Below are positions 43,955-52,910 of a stretch of DNA of 64,000 bases, in pieces. Position 1 is the stretch's first letter. Each line of letters starts with the position of its first letter. The notes under the pieces are model-generated. The model saw only the letters and a list, made by a program, of their open reading frames with translations, ran no database searches and was not told where the DNA came from. Location of the stretch: positions 186,001-250,000 of the forward strand of contig JAFYMG010000001.1 in assembly GCA_017556705.1 (NCBI GenBank). Reading direction: 5' to 3'. Source of the stretch: Paludibacteraceae bacterium. Lineage in GTDB: Bacteria; Bacteroidota; Bacteroidia; Bacteroidales; Paludibacteraceae. The position numbers and the translations under genes were made by a program.

Positions 43955-45166
43955 TTATTCTACTTCCAATACCAATCCCTTCAAGTATTCGCCCTCTGGG
44001 TGGTAGATATTGATTGGATGATCTGCTGGTTGGTGTAATTGATGCAAAATGCGTACTCTTCTGCCCACTTGAGCCGCAGCAGAGAAGACTGCCAAACGAA
44101 ACATCTCTTTGTCAATCGCTTGCGAGCAAGAGAAAGTGAAGAGTATGCCCCCTGGACGAATACTCTGTATTCCCTTCGCATTCAAGCGTTGATAGCCACG
44201 TAAAGCATTCTTCACCGCATCGCGGTGTTTGGCAAAAGCAGGAGGGTCAAGCACAATAAGGTCGTACTTGTTTTCGTTCTTTGCCATGAACTCAAACGCC
44301 TCTTCTGCAAACGCTTCGTGCGGAGCATTTTCACCAAAATTATGCGCTACATTGCTGCGCACAAGGTCAATCGCTTTTTGGCTAACATCCACAGAGTGAA
44401 CGAGTTTAGCGCCCCCACGCAACGCGTAAACAGAGAAACCACCCGTGTAGCAGAACATATTCAGCACCTCTTTCCCCTTGGCATAATGCTCCAGCAAAGA
44501 ACGGTTGTCGCGTTGATCAATAAAGAATCCCGTTTTTTGTCCGCGAAGCCAGTCGATACGGAAGTCCAAACCGTTCTCTTTTGCCCAAAAATCCCCGTTG
44601 AAATCGGCTTTTTCTGCTCCTATTAAGTACCCTACTCTCTCACCTTGGATAGGAGCTTTATGTGGCAATGTATCATCCGACTTGTAATATACCTTATCCA
44701 CTTGCGCTACCACCTTAACAATCGCCTCTGCAATCTCCTCGCGGTGGCAGTGCATACCGATGGAATGGGCTTGAACAACCGCTGTATCGGCATATATATC
44801 TACAATCAAACCAGGCAAAAAGTCGCCTTCACCATGTATAAGGCGGTAAGAATTGTTGTTCTCGTTCACCAAACCCAATCGCTCACGCATGGCATACGCT
44901 TCTGCAATTCTGTCTTGCCAGAAGTTATCGGGTAACTCACTTACGCCAAATGCCAACATACGTACGGCAATAGAGCCAATCTGATAGTGACCAACACCTA
45001 ATATATTACCATTGCAATCAACCACTTGCACCACTTCGCCTTCTTGTGGCTGAGCGTGTGGATAGTCGGCATCCAATTGAATACTGCGGATGGCTCCAGA
45101 GAAGACCCATGGGTGAAAACGTAGGAGAGATTCTTCCTTATGAGGTTTGAGATGAACAGTTATCAT
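43955..45166 (-). CDS. RlmI-like class I rRNA (cytosine-C5) methyltransferase
   Basis: The 403-residue protein has an N-terminal PUA domain (LKPHKEESLLRFHPWVFSGAI) and a SAM-dependent methyltransferase domain with FCYTGGFSVYALRGGAKLVHSVDVS and LIVLDPPAFAKHRD. This is the RlmI/RlmK-type architecture that methylates 23S rRNA cytosine. Start at 45166 (MITVHLKP) or 45175 is equally possible; the extension to 45190 runs into the promoter at 45188. Confidence 0.85.
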   Translation of the reverse strand: MITVHLKPHKEESLLRFHPWVFSGAIRSIQLDADYPHAQPQEGEVVQVVDCNGNILGVGHYQIGSIAVRMLAFGVSELPDNFWQDRIAEAYAMRERLGLVNENNNSYRLIHGEGDFLPGLIVDIYADTAVVQAHSIGMHCHREEIAEAIVKVVAQVDKVYYKSDDTLPHKAPIQGERVGYLIGAEKADFNGDFWAKENGLDFRIDWLRGQKTGFFIDQRDNRSLLEHYAKGKEVLNMFCYTGGFSVYALRGGAKLVHSVDVSQKAIDLVRSNVAHNFGENAPHEAFAEEAFEFMAKNENKYDLIVLDPPAFAKHRDAVKNALRGYQRLNAKGIQSIRPGGILFTFSCSQAIDKEMFRLAVFSAAAQVGRRVRILHQLHQPADHPINIYHPEGEYLKGLVLEVE

Positions 45167-45187
45167 ACATATCATTTGTTTATCGCG

Positions 45188-45219
45188 CAAAGGTACAACT
45201 TTTTTGCGGGATATGCAAA
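45188..45219 (-). promoter_or_regulatory. Promoter of the rlmI-like gene
   Basis: On the minus strand TTTG (45216-45219) and TACCTTTG (45188-45195) are 20 nt apart. Confidence 0.75.
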
Positions 45220-45340
45220 TGTTTAGGTCACTTTATTTTTATTCATCTCTATTGTCAGGTTGCCTGCAAGTTTCGGGAGCGCCATAGGAGATCTATGGGA
45301 GTTCGGTGGCTGTTGTGCTTCACCATCATTCTCTTGCCAA

Positions 45341-45428
45341 TTACGGGTTCTTGACGGGTTCATAATGGGTTGATACTATGCTATCACTATGAGATTAATA
45401 TGTGATAACTATGTAATTCATATCCTTT
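45341..45428. repeat. 11-nt degenerate tandem repeat, gene-free region
   Basis: Eight consecutive 11-mers are seen: TTACGGGTTCT, TGACGGGTTCA, TAATGGGTTGA, TACTATGCTAT, CACTATGAGAT, TAATATGTGAT, AACTATGTAAT, TCATATCCTTT. The first three share GGGTT and the next ones share TATG, so the unit drifts while the period holds. The flanking 45220-45340 has no gene and weaker traces of the same period. Confidence 0.8.
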
Positions 45429-45520
45429 TGTTATTATAGTGTGGGTATTTTGGGTATTTCTCATTTACCCTAAAACCCCTAAATACTACCTCTTTGTTTT
45501 TGTGTCTATTTAATACAATC

Positions 45521-45561
45521 AATCCGCATAACCGATTCTATTTCATTCGATTATGCGGATT
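45521..45561. terminator. Inverted repeat downstream of the 138-residue gene
   Basis: AATCCGCATAA and TTATGCGGATT form an 11-bp stem with a 19-nt loop, about 100 nt beyond the 3' end of the minus-strand gene at 45664. It lacks a clear T-run and may be a weak terminator. Confidence 0.45.
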
Positions 45562-45663
45562 TGCCTTATCTCCTAACAGCCTTATCACCTCATCCAACGG
45601 ACTTTTTTCGGACACATTTTCAAACACTCTCAAATGTCCGCAGAGTGCACTTCTACTTTTTTT

Positions 45664-46080
45664 CTATGGATTCTTTACAAAAACCAGAGTTTTAGTAAAA
45701 CAGAACTCTTCTAGTTTCTCGCCAATTTCATAATCTTGTGTCTCAAATCTTACGTCATATGTATAGGTGCAAAGTTGTGCATCCATAACCTCTATCTTGA
45801 ATGTCCCATATATTCTCGGTTTGGTTAAAGTATTTAGATCTCCAAATGATTCATAATCTTGTTTGTGTGTTATATAGAAAGCTAAACCTCCTAAAGGTGT
45901 GTCGTAACTTGAATTGTCTGTCAGTTCCAATTTCTTTATTTCACTATTAAGTTTATAGTGTACGCCATTTATTGATATTTCCTCGCCAATCTGATCAATA
46001 AGTGCATTTTTCACAATGAAGTGTAGTGATTCTTCTACATCTTTCATGTTATCAGGTGTAATTTGTATTACTTTTATCAT
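45664..46080 (-). CDS. Hypothetical protein, 138 residues
   Basis: A 138-residue acidic cytoplasmic-type protein (no signal) starting MIKVIQITPDNMKDVEESLHFIVKNAL, with no domain I recognise. It is the last gene of the minus-strand accessory patch, about 400 nt after the large lipoprotein gene. AT-rich codon use matches that gene rather than the flanking housekeeping genes. Coding status rests on length, codon usage and start quality. Confidence 0.55.
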   Translation of the reverse strand: MIKVIQITPDNMKDVEESLHFIVKNALIDQIGEEISINGVHYKLNSEIKKLELTDNSSYDTPLGGLAFYITHKQDYESFGDLNTLTKPRIYGTFKIEVMDAQLCTYTYDVRFETQDYEIGEKLEEFCFTKTLVFVKNP

Positions 46081-46485
46081 AAGACTATTAAGACTATTTT
46101 TATCGTAATTTTAATTAAACAATGGTGTAGGTGCTTATATGGTCACTACACCATTGTTCTTAACCCACGGATATGGTCCTCCGAATGACTCTATAAATCC
46201 TTGTCTTCAAGCGCGCATATTCAACAAAGATTTATACAATTACCTCTTTGGGCGTCTTCTCCAATATTCTGCTATTGGAGTCCACACACCCTATCTATTT
46301 CGTCTAAGGTGTGCGGATACGAAGACACAATACAAACTTGTACGGTATTTCATACTCCGACTTTTTTGAATTATCACTCAACGACCACAAAGCACTTGGG
46401 TAATAATAATTTAACAAATAGATCTACCGTTCCTCTTATAGGTGGCGATGCATAAGCACCTTTTATTACACTTTATATACAAATC
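46081..46485. other. Gene-free 405-bp spacer with a 13-bp inverted repeat
   Basis: AACAATGGTGTAG (46118-46130) is exactly inverted at 46146-46158 with a 15-nt loop and is followed on the minus strand by an AT-rich run, so it may end the transcript of the large lipoprotein gene. The remainder has short frames broken by stops on both strands; a decayed gene is possible but I cannot show one. Confidence 0.5.
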
Positions 46486-48045
46486 CTACTTGCATACAGG
46501 ACGCACAGATCTTCCAATTGCTCGTTCATGTGCAAATATTTCTGGATTCAATATGAATCCACTCATCTGCATAATATATGACGTGACTGGATATAAATCA
46601 ACAAGCGTGCTAGACTGCACATCAATAGCATCATCTTTACTGTAGATTGCATTGTCAATGCGCCGCCCCGCACACCTAAATAAAATTTGCTTTTTGTTCT
46701 TTTTACTTGTAAATATGTAATAATCTTTTTCATCGATACCGATCGGATCACAATCGCAATTGTTGATTAGCTCTGCCACTTCTTCCATGGTTGGCATGCG
46801 CCAATCGCCACCCCAATTTACATGAGCGGCATCATCACTAAGAGTTAATTGAGTTTTATTATCTACTAAACCATAAACACTTTCTGTATTATACTTAGTC
46901 AGCGAACTTGATGAACCATCACAATATTTATAAGTACTCCAGTCATAAATTTCTTTGGGTTGCGTTTCTCCCCATGCAAAGTAATCACCATATTCAGTGT
47001 AATCATTAGCCCCCACATTACACGTTGCCCATTTTACACTTAATCCTAAATCGACATACTCTTGAATATTTTTTTTTGTTTCAATTTTTATTTGATTTCC
47101 ATATGCAACTCCAACCTCATTAATTGCATATGCACAAGCATAATAAGTGGTGTTATCTTGTAGTCCTGTAATTTGGCAAGAGAAGTTGCCAATGCCCCTT
47201 CCATTAGTTACTTTATTGTTTGATAAAGTAGGATTTTGATGAGTACTATACACTATACCACATTCAATTATGTCTTTACCACCATCTGATGTAATATTAC
47301 CACTTATTATGGCAGATGCATAATATACATGTGTAACTGCAACTGTGGTTACGACAGGAATCTCTGATTGTTTAGTATTAAATGTCCTTTCTTCTCCATA
47401 TGCAATACCTTTCTCGTTAATTGCATACGCACGAACAAAGTATGTTGTTTGCTCCTGCAATCCAGTAAGTTCACAGCGAAAAACTTCTGTTTTTTCTTCA
47501 ACAATTTCAGCAAGCACTTTATCATTTAAAATAGTTGGATTTTCGGAGGTACTATATACAATACCACATTCCGTAATATCTGCCCCACCATCATTTATTA
47601 TCAATCCTGATATAGTTGCAGATGTCAGTAAGATATTAGTAATACCGCCAGTAGATACTTTTGGAGGAAATATCTCTTTTATAGTTGTAAAAGATACTTC
47701 TTTCCCATATTCTATACCAATTTCGTTCTTGGCATATGCACGGACGTAGTATCTTTTATTATCTTGTAATTCTGTAAGACTGCAGGTGTATTTGCCAGTG
47801 CCCGTACCAGCTTTGCACTTAGTTCCTGTGGCTTTAGGATTAGGATATATGTCATAAGCAACACCTCTGTCAATTACAGGCGATCCTCCGTCACTTACAA
47901 CGTTGCAGCTGACTTGGGCTGAATGGGTTGTAACTTCAGTAACATCTAGTGTTAATACTGTAGGTTTTTGTTCCGTTACTTTAGGTTCACAGCCTACCAA
48001 TAAACACGCCATTACGCAAATGGCAAATAGATTAACCTTTTTCAT
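46486..48045 (-). CDS. Surface lipoprotein with three Fn3-like repeats and a Fibrobacter-paralogue C-terminal domain
   Basis: The 519-residue protein has lipobox LVGC (Cys about 19 from MKKVNLFAI). It then has three repeats of about 90 residues, each with a S/T-x-x-x-S-x-x-D-GG ... GIVY-type core and ending in YFVRAYA-like strands (VTTHSAQVSCNVVSDGGSP; LTSATISGLIINDGGAD; YASAIISGNITSDGGKD). The C-terminal about 190 residues (EYVDLGLSVKWATCNVGAN to SVRPVCK) match the large Bacteroidota/Fibrobacter paralogous surface domain. ATG at 48045 is used; an extension to 48108 overlaps the upstream gene. It follows RNA module copy B and the 86-residue gene. Confidence 0.75.
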   Translation of the reverse strand: MKKVNLFAICVMACLLVGCEPKVTEQKPTVLTLDVTEVTTHSAQVSCNVVSDGGSPVIDRGVAYDIYPNPKATGTKCKAGTGTGKYTCSLTELQDNKRYYVRAYAKNEIGIEYGKEVSFTTIKEIFPPKVSTGGITNILLTSATISGLIINDGGADITECGIVYSTSENPTILNDKVLAEIVEEKTEVFRCELTGLQEQTTYFVRAYAINEKGIAYGEERTFNTKQSEIPVVTTVAVTHVYYASAIISGNITSDGGKDIIECGIVYSTHQNPTLSNNKVTNGRGIGNFSCQITGLQDNTTYYACAYAINEVGVAYGNQIKIETKKNIQEYVDLGLSVKWATCNVGANDYTEYGDYFAWGETQPKEIYDWSTYKYCDGSSSSLTKYNTESVYGLVDNKTQLTLSDDAAHVNWGGDWRMPTMEEVAELINNCDCDPIGIDEKDYYIFTSKKNKKQILFRCAGRRIDNAIYSKDDAIDVQSSTLVDLYPVTSYIMQMSGFILNPEIFAHERAIGRSVRPVCK

Positions 48046-48074
48046 TATACATATTTTAATGTGAATAATTTCGA

Positions 48075-48335
48075 TTACTTTGTGCTTGAGATCCATTTTG
48101 TTAGACATGCTTCAATGTAGGTTTGAAATTCCTCCATAGAAGACTCATCAATGGGATACACACATGCAGACAACTTGATATTATCATTAAGTGTCGCATT
48201 AGCCGTTCTCACACAATCGAGACTACGAAACCAAGTTTCTACACCGTCCTTGTCAGTAATGGAACCATCAAAAGTCACTTTAAGATGTGGAGGAATATGT
48301 CCTATATCCACAATTTTTACAACAAACTTGTTCAT
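48075..48335 (-). CDS. Hypothetical protein, 86 residues
   Basis: This short protein (MNKFVVKIVDIGHIPPHLKVTFDGSITDKDG...) starts 56 nt after the T-run of RNA module copy B, in the position the lipoprotein gene takes after copy A. No domain or signal is recognised. It ends 30 nt before the start of the large lipoprotein gene and may be co-transcribed with it. Confidence 0.5.
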   Translation of the reverse strand: MNKFVVKIVDIGHIPPHLKVTFDGSITDKDGVETWFRSLDCVRTANATLNDNIKLSACVYPIDESSMEEFQTYIEACLTKWISSTK

Positions 48336-48390
48336 TTGTATGTTTTAATTTTGGGAAGTTGGCTCCAAACCTCCGTTGATATAAATATAC

Positions 48391-48661
48391 AAAAAAAGCG
48401 TGGAACCTTACCTTTGCCTATTCTCTATCACGAGGTTCTGGTAAACCCTTTCGCAAGAATAAGCAAGCAACGCCCACGCCGAATATGAATGCCACCAAAC
48501 AGAGCCGTCCATAAAGGACGCTCTGCAGGCGGGATATACATATCCCAAAGGGCGTTTACTGCTCTCTTGTTTTGGGCGATTATGAAATTTACCAGATTTC
48601 GTGATACCAAAACAAGCGCTAATAAACGCTTTTTCTACTATGTCTGCAAACTTTTGGTTTG
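48391..48661 (-). ncRNA. Structured RNA / leader module, copy B (novel candidate)
   Basis: On the minus strand this 271-nt stretch repeats the design of 11627-11871: the long stem GCGTTTATTAGCGCTTGTTTTGG with its partner CCAAAACAAG...AGTAAACGC, a hairpin GAAAT...ATTTC inside it, a central hairpin CAGAGC-GTCC-...-GGAC-GGCTCTG replacing a different one in copy A, GCGTGG (minus-strand pairing of 48474-48479 with 48398-48403) followed by seven T's, and the possible pseudoknot 48456-48462 with 48418-48424. Copy B's pairs are more often Watson-Crick where copy A has G-U. Two copies are thin evidence for covariation, but consistent. Confidence 0.6.
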
Positions 48662-48667
48662 CGACTG

Positions 48668-48699
48668 CAAAGGTAGTGAATTATTTTGGATTGAGCAAG
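48668..48699 (-). promoter_or_regulatory. Promoter of RNA module copy B
   Basis: On the minus strand CTTG (48696-48699) and TACCTTTG (48668-48675) are 20 nt apart. The promoter area is conserved with copy A (11589-11620). Confidence 0.75.
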
Positions 48700-48726
48700 A
48701 ACAATCGCTTTTTTGAGGCAATTTTA

Positions 48727-48775
48727 TGGTGTAAGGTGTAGAGTGTAAGGTGGAAAGTGTAAGGTGTAAAGTGTA
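48727..48775. repeat. 7-nt tandem repeat
   Basis: Seven heptads in register (TGGTGTA, AGGTGTA, GAGTGTA, AGGTGGA, AAGTGTA, AGGTGTA, AAGTGTA) lie just upstream of the RNA module copy B promoter. Confidence 0.8.
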
Positions 48776-48887
48776 AAGGAAAGGAAACTGTTTAGTGGAC
48801 GCGCCACTGGCGCTACTGTTTAGGGGCGAGAATACTCGGCGAACCGCCACAGATCCGCCACTGCTCCTCCACGGAAGTGAAAGGAAT

Positions 48888-48931
48888 AGTGCGTGTATTG
48901 TGCGTGAATAGTGCGTAATTAGTGCGTAATT
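48888..48931. repeat. 11-nt tandem repeat
   Basis: AGTGCGTGTAT, TGTGCGTGAAT, AGTGCGTAATT and AGTGCGTAATT are consecutive. A weaker 11-nt series (CGGCGAACCGC, CACAGATCCGC, CACTGCTCCTC) lies just before. 48776-48887 holds no gene. Confidence 0.75.
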
Positions 48932-48941
48932 AGCAATCAAC

Positions 48942-49874
48942 TTACTGACTTACATGAAGCACTATCGGCAAATGATCCGAATAGCCATCATGATAGCGAT
49001 AACCCACATAAGTTCGTTTGGGTTGATAATCAAGGTATTTAGTGTCTTCTTCGAGCAGCCATTCGGGCGAGAAGATTATCACATTAGCATTGTTTTTCAG
49101 CGTAGTAGAGAGGTAAAATTGATCCAAACAAGACCAAATCCCTTTGTATTTATGTGTACCCTTTCCCTCTTTCTCTAGATATTTCGTCACATTTATCAGC
49201 CCAGCCAAATCATCTATCGGGGCGCTATTCATATCCCCCATCACCACGATATTCGCTGTTGGATGAACATATAGAATACTATCTATCTCCTGCTGAAGCA
49301 CTTGCTTTGCCATATCGCGTTTCCACTGAGTCGCGCCACTACCACCCAACTTAGAAGGCAAGTGGCAAACCATTGCATGGATTGTATCACTCTTATTCAC
49401 TAGGCAGCAAGCATACAAAATATCGCGAGTGTTATCACTATTCAAATTTACACGCAATGGTTTACTATTCAGCACTTTAACTTTCGTGCTATCATACAAC
49501 AAAGCCACATCTACCCCACGCTCATCGGGGCCCTCGTAGTGCACATAGCGATAGTTAAAACGCTTCAAACGATAACATAAATCACGCAAACAATGCGCAT
49601 TCTCCACCTCGCACAAACCAACCAATGGCACAGGCTTCCAACCCGAGATATTCACAATCACCTGGGCAATACGATCAAGCTTTGTTTGATAACGATAATA
49701 TGTCCAATGATGCAAACCGTCGGGCAAAAATGAAGAGTCATTCTTCAACGAATCATGCTGACAATCAAAGAGATTCTCTACATTGTAAGAGATAATCCTC
49801 AGCGGTTCTTGGGCAAATAAAAACCCACACTCAATACTGAAAAAACTAATCAATATCAAGCATAGGTATCTCAT
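48942..49874 (-). CDS. Endonuclease/exonuclease/phosphatase (EEP) family protein, exported
   Basis: The 310-residue protein has a signal peptide (MRYLCLILISFFSIECGFLFAQ) and the EEP core: ISYNVENLFDCQ, GLCEVENAHC, VVMGDMNSAPID and YSDHLPIVLHV, which hold the metal ligands and catalytic His/Asp. It is probably periplasmic or extracellular. The substrate (nucleic acid, phosphoinositide or other phosphodiester) cannot be read. It starts 23 nt after the sufS stop. Confidence 0.88.
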   Translation of the reverse strand: MRYLCLILISFFSIECGFLFAQEPLRIISYNVENLFDCQHDSLKNDSSFLPDGLHHWTYYRYQTKLDRIAQVIVNISGWKPVPLVGLCEVENAHCLRDLCYRLKRFNYRYVHYEGPDERGVDVALLYDSTKVKVLNSKPLRVNLNSDNTRDILYACCLVNKSDTIHAMVCHLPSKLGGSGATQWKRDMAKQVLQQEIDSILYVHPTANIVVMGDMNSAPIDDLAGLINVTKYLEKEGKGTHKYKGIWSCLDQFYLSTTLKNNANVIIFSPEWLLEEDTKYLDYQPKRTYVGYRYHDGYSDHLPIVLHVSQ

Positions 49875-49896
49875 AATTAAAATTCTAGAAGCTTAA

Positions 49897-51114
49897 TTAC
49901 TCCAGCATCATGATAGCCTTTTTCAACGCAGCTACAAAGGTATCAATATCCTCTTTCGTATTGTACAACCCCACCGACGCACGCACCGTACCAGGCACGC
50001 CCAAATAATCAATCAACGGCTCGGCGCAATGATGACCCGTGCGCACCGCCACTCCTTGACGATCCAGCAAGACACCCACATCAAACGGATGAATCAACGC
50101 ACCATCTGCACGATAGACATTAAATGAAACTGCACCAGCCTTCTTTCGCCCTGCAGCATATACGTGCACTTGCTCTATCTTACTCAGCGCCTCCTCTATA
50201 TATTCCGCCAATGCATATTCATGCTCAGCAATCTGCTCTAAACCAATCTCTTGCAGATAGTCAATCGCTTTGCCAAACGCATAACTACCTACATAGTTCG
50301 GTGTACCTGCTTCAAACTTATACGGCAGCACATTGTATGTCGTCTTCTCAAAGCGCACATGCTCGATCATCTCTCCCCCACCCTCTGCTGGTGGCAATTT
50401 ATCTAGCCACTCTTTCTTGCCATACAACACACCCAAACCCGTTGGGCCGTACATTTTATGCGCACTCATCACCAAGAAATCGCAATCCAACTGCTGCACA
50501 TCCACTACCAAATGTGGTACCGATTGCGCACCATCCACACAGACTGCTATATCCTTCTCATGTGCCAAACGAATAATCTCCTCTACAGGATTTACTATGC
50601 CCAACACATTGCTCACATGCGCCACTGACACCAACCTCGTCTTCTCGCTCAAAAGTTCCTTAAACACCTCTATATCAAGCGATAAGTCCTCTTGTAAAGG
50701 AATTACCTTCAACACAGCTCCCTTGCGCTCACACAGCATTTGCCATGGCACAATATTCGAGTGATGCTCCAATTGACTAACGATAATCTCATCGCCCTCC
50801 TTTACCATCGCATCGCCAAAACTGCGCGCGAGCATGTTTAGGCTATCCGTTGTGCCCTTGGTGAAGATTATCTCCTCCGATGAGTGTGCATGAATCAATC
50901 TCGCCACTTTCACGCGTGCTTCTTCATGCTTTTGCGTAGCCACTTGACTCAAGTGATGCACACCGCGATGCACATTGGCATTCCAGTGGCTATACGCCTC
51001 AGTGATAGCATCCAATACCACTTGCGGCTTCTGCGATGTAGCTGCATTATCCAGATACACCAACGCTCGTCCGTGTACCTTCTCGTTTAATATCGGAAAA
51101 TCTTCTCGTCTCAT
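49897..51114 (-). CDS. sufS: Cysteine desulfurase SufS
   Basis: This PLP enzyme takes sulfur from cysteine for Fe-S cluster assembly. The 405-residue protein has the PLP-lysine segment DFLVMSAHKMYGPTGLG and the active-site Cys in RTGHHCAEPL (about residue 360), typical of SufS rather than NifS. The start codon overlaps the gldB stop by 4 bp, so the genes are coupled. No other suf gene is in the window. Confidence 0.92.
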   Translation of the reverse strand: MRREDFPILNEKVHGRALVYLDNAATSQKPQVVLDAITEAYSHWNANVHRGVHHLSQVATQKHEEARVKVARLIHAHSSEEIIFTKGTTDSLNMLARSFGDAMVKEGDEIIVSQLEHHSNIVPWQMLCERKGAVLKVIPLQEDLSLDIEVFKELLSEKTRLVSVAHVSNVLGIVNPVEEIIRLAHEKDIAVCVDGAQSVPHLVVDVQQLDCDFLVMSAHKMYGPTGLGVLYGKKEWLDKLPPAEGGGEMIEHVRFEKTTYNVLPYKFEAGTPNYVGSYAFGKAIDYLQEIGLEQIAEHEYALAEYIEEALSKIEQVHVYAAGRKKAGAVSFNVYRADGALIHPFDVGVLLDRQGVAVRTGHHCAEPLIDYLGVPGTVRASVGLYNTKEDIDTFVAALKKAIMMLE

Positions 51115-52124
51115 GGCTTATAAAAACTTTGTTCTAATATCTTTTGAGCATCTGTCTCATTCATTAAATCATGTATCGTAACATCCTTATTATTACGCAT
51201 ATAGCTATCCACTATTCGCCAACCAACCCATAATCCTAATCGGCCTGGAGACTCTTGCGAGATCTCCGCTGTAAAAGGACCATCATTCATATATGAGTTC
51301 AACACCATTGATTCTGTCTTAAACAGATCTCTCTTCTCCATGATGCGATTCCATATACCACGTTCATACATCTCGCACCAATCCCATTGCTCTTTGGAAT
51401 ACCCAATCACTTCCCATTCGGGCTCATCAGGCAACAACTGAGCAAGCAAAAACATCTGCTTTCCACGGAAGATCATTTGCTCTAACAATCTGTTATACTT
51501 GCTGTTATACGGAATATGATACGCAACATACATGCTCAATAAATCCCCCACCACGCATTCCTTGCGCATAGTCTGCTTCTGGTAGTTATATACCACTTGA
51601 TTGTAATAAGGATAGTCACTACCAAGGTACATATCCACACCCAAACCCATGATATTTTCGTAGTACATTACCGACGAATTAAATCCCGAAACAAACATAT
51701 ACACTGTTGGAATTTCCCACTCTGGATATAAATAATGCAATCGTGAAAGGCCCGTATTCAACGCCTTTTGCAAACTACTAACATCTGCAAACATCTCTTG
51801 CGCCTTGGCGTTTGTTTGCGCAAATCCCATTACAGTATCGGTCAAAAATTGTGCATACATCTCGCAGAGATACGCCGTGTCTTCAGTTGGTAATCCTAAT
51901 ATTCCTTCTACGAACATCGGCATAAACTCCTCATAATCAGCATACAATTGCTCAATATCCGACTTTACACTATCTGGTCTTACCGCCAACTGTGCGCTAT
52001 CAAACCGCACAATCTTCACCTCCACTTGCTCAATATCTTTTGGAAAATATTGATATTTATTCCCGCACCCGCAGAGCAACCCCGCGAGCATAGCAATACA
52101 AAGTATGTTATTCCTTTTTATCAT
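51111..52124 (-). CDS. gldB: GldB-like lipoprotein
   Basis: The 337-residue lipoprotein (lipobox LLCGC) resembles GldB, which is required for gliding in flavobacteria but also present in non-gliding Bacteroidales. It has FVSGFNSSVMYYENIMGLGVDMYLGSDYPYY and IWNRIMEKRDLFKTE segments of the family. ATG at 52124 (MIKRNNILCIAMLAG) is used; an extension to 52187 would enter the LolD-like gene. The gene overlaps sufS by 4 bp, an order often seen in Bacteroidota. Confidence 0.82.
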   Translation of the reverse strand: MIKRNNILCIAMLAGLLCGCGNKYQYFPKDIEQVEVKIVRFDSAQLAVRPDSVKSDIEQLYADYEEFMPMFVEGILGLPTEDTAYLCEMYAQFLTDTVMGFAQTNAKAQEMFADVSSLQKALNTGLSRLHYLYPEWEIPTVYMFVSGFNSSVMYYENIMGLGVDMYLGSDYPYYNQVVYNYQKQTMRKECVVGDLLSMYVAYHIPYNSKYNRLLEQMIFRGKQMFLLAQLLPDEPEWEVIGYSKEQWDWCEMYERGIWNRIMEKRDLFKTESMVLNSYMNDGPFTAEISQESPGRLGLWVGWRIVDSYMRNNKDVTIHDLMNETDAQKILEQSFYKP

Positions 52125-52180
52125 ATCCTTGCCCTTAAACTGTAGACGAAGCCGTCCTCTAAACTGCGCCATTGGCGCAA
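52124..52180 (-). repeat. Palindromic spacer unit, lolD-like to gldB
   Basis: On the minus strand hairpin TGCGCC-AAT-GGCGCA is followed by TTTAGAGGACGG, CTTCG and ACAGTTTAAGGGC. It starts inside the LolD-like gene and encodes its last residues and stop. Confidence 0.55.
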
Positions 52181-52821
52181 ACTCCATCCTTCATCTCAAT
52201 TACTCGATCACTAATCTCCGCCAACTCCTTGTCATGGGTCACAATAATAATCGTCTGTCCATATTGCTCCCGCATTTTCAACAATAGTTTATGCAGTTCC
52301 TTTTTGTTGCTTTCATCTAGGCTTCCACTAGGTTCATCTGCCAATATCACATCAGGCGACATCATCATCGCTCTTGCTGCTGCTACACGCTGTTTCTCGC
52401 CGCCTGACAATTGACTAGGTTTGTGCGTAAGTCGCTCAGCCATACCTAGTTCAGTCAACAACTTCACCGCACGTTTCTCTGCCTCTTTCTCCCCTACTCT
52501 AGCTATCATCGCTGGCATCATCACGTTCTCCAGCGTTGTAAACTCTGGCAATAACTGATGAAACTGGAAGATAAATCCAATATGTCTATTGCGATAATCT
52601 GCCAATTCTTTCTCTTTTAGCGCAAACACATCTACGCCATCAATCACCACACTACCCGAGTCGGGGTTATCCAGTGTACCAATGATCTGGAGTAAGGTAG
52701 TCTTCCCCGCACCACTTTTGCCAATGATACTCACAATCTCACCCTTCTCCACGGTCAGATCTACACCCTTCAGCACCTCCAATGTGCCAAATGACTTGTG
52801 TATATCTTTTACTACAATCAT
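52159..52821 (-). CDS. LolD-like ABC transporter ATP-binding protein
   Basis: The 220-residue ATPase has Walker [16 protein letters not shown], signature [14 protein letters not shown] and Walker [15 protein letters not shown], with the MacB/LolD-type Q-loop [16 protein letters not shown]. Typically it works with LolC/E-type permeases in lipoprotein release or in ABC export; no permease is adjacent. The C-terminal CANGAV comes from a palindromic spacer. ATG at 52821 ([12 protein letters not shown]) is used. It is an orphan in this window. Confidence 0.85.
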   Translation of the reverse strand: MIVVKDIHKSFGTLEVLKGVDLTVEKGEIVSIIGKSGAGKTTLLQIIGTLDNPDSGSVVIDGVDVFALKEKELADYRNRHIGFIFQFHQLLPEFTTLENVMMPAMIARVGEKEAEKRAVKLLTELGMAERLTHKPSQLSGGEKQRVAAARAMMMSPDVILADEPSGSLDESNKKELHKLLLKMREQYGQTIIIVTHDKELAEISDRVIEMKDGVCANGAV

Positions 52822-52910
52822 ACTTTCTCCCTTGAGCGCGGCAGGATGTTGATTGCCGCGCAAGTTGTTTATGTTGTTTTTATTAAAAATATATCCGTTG
52901 TTTCGATATG

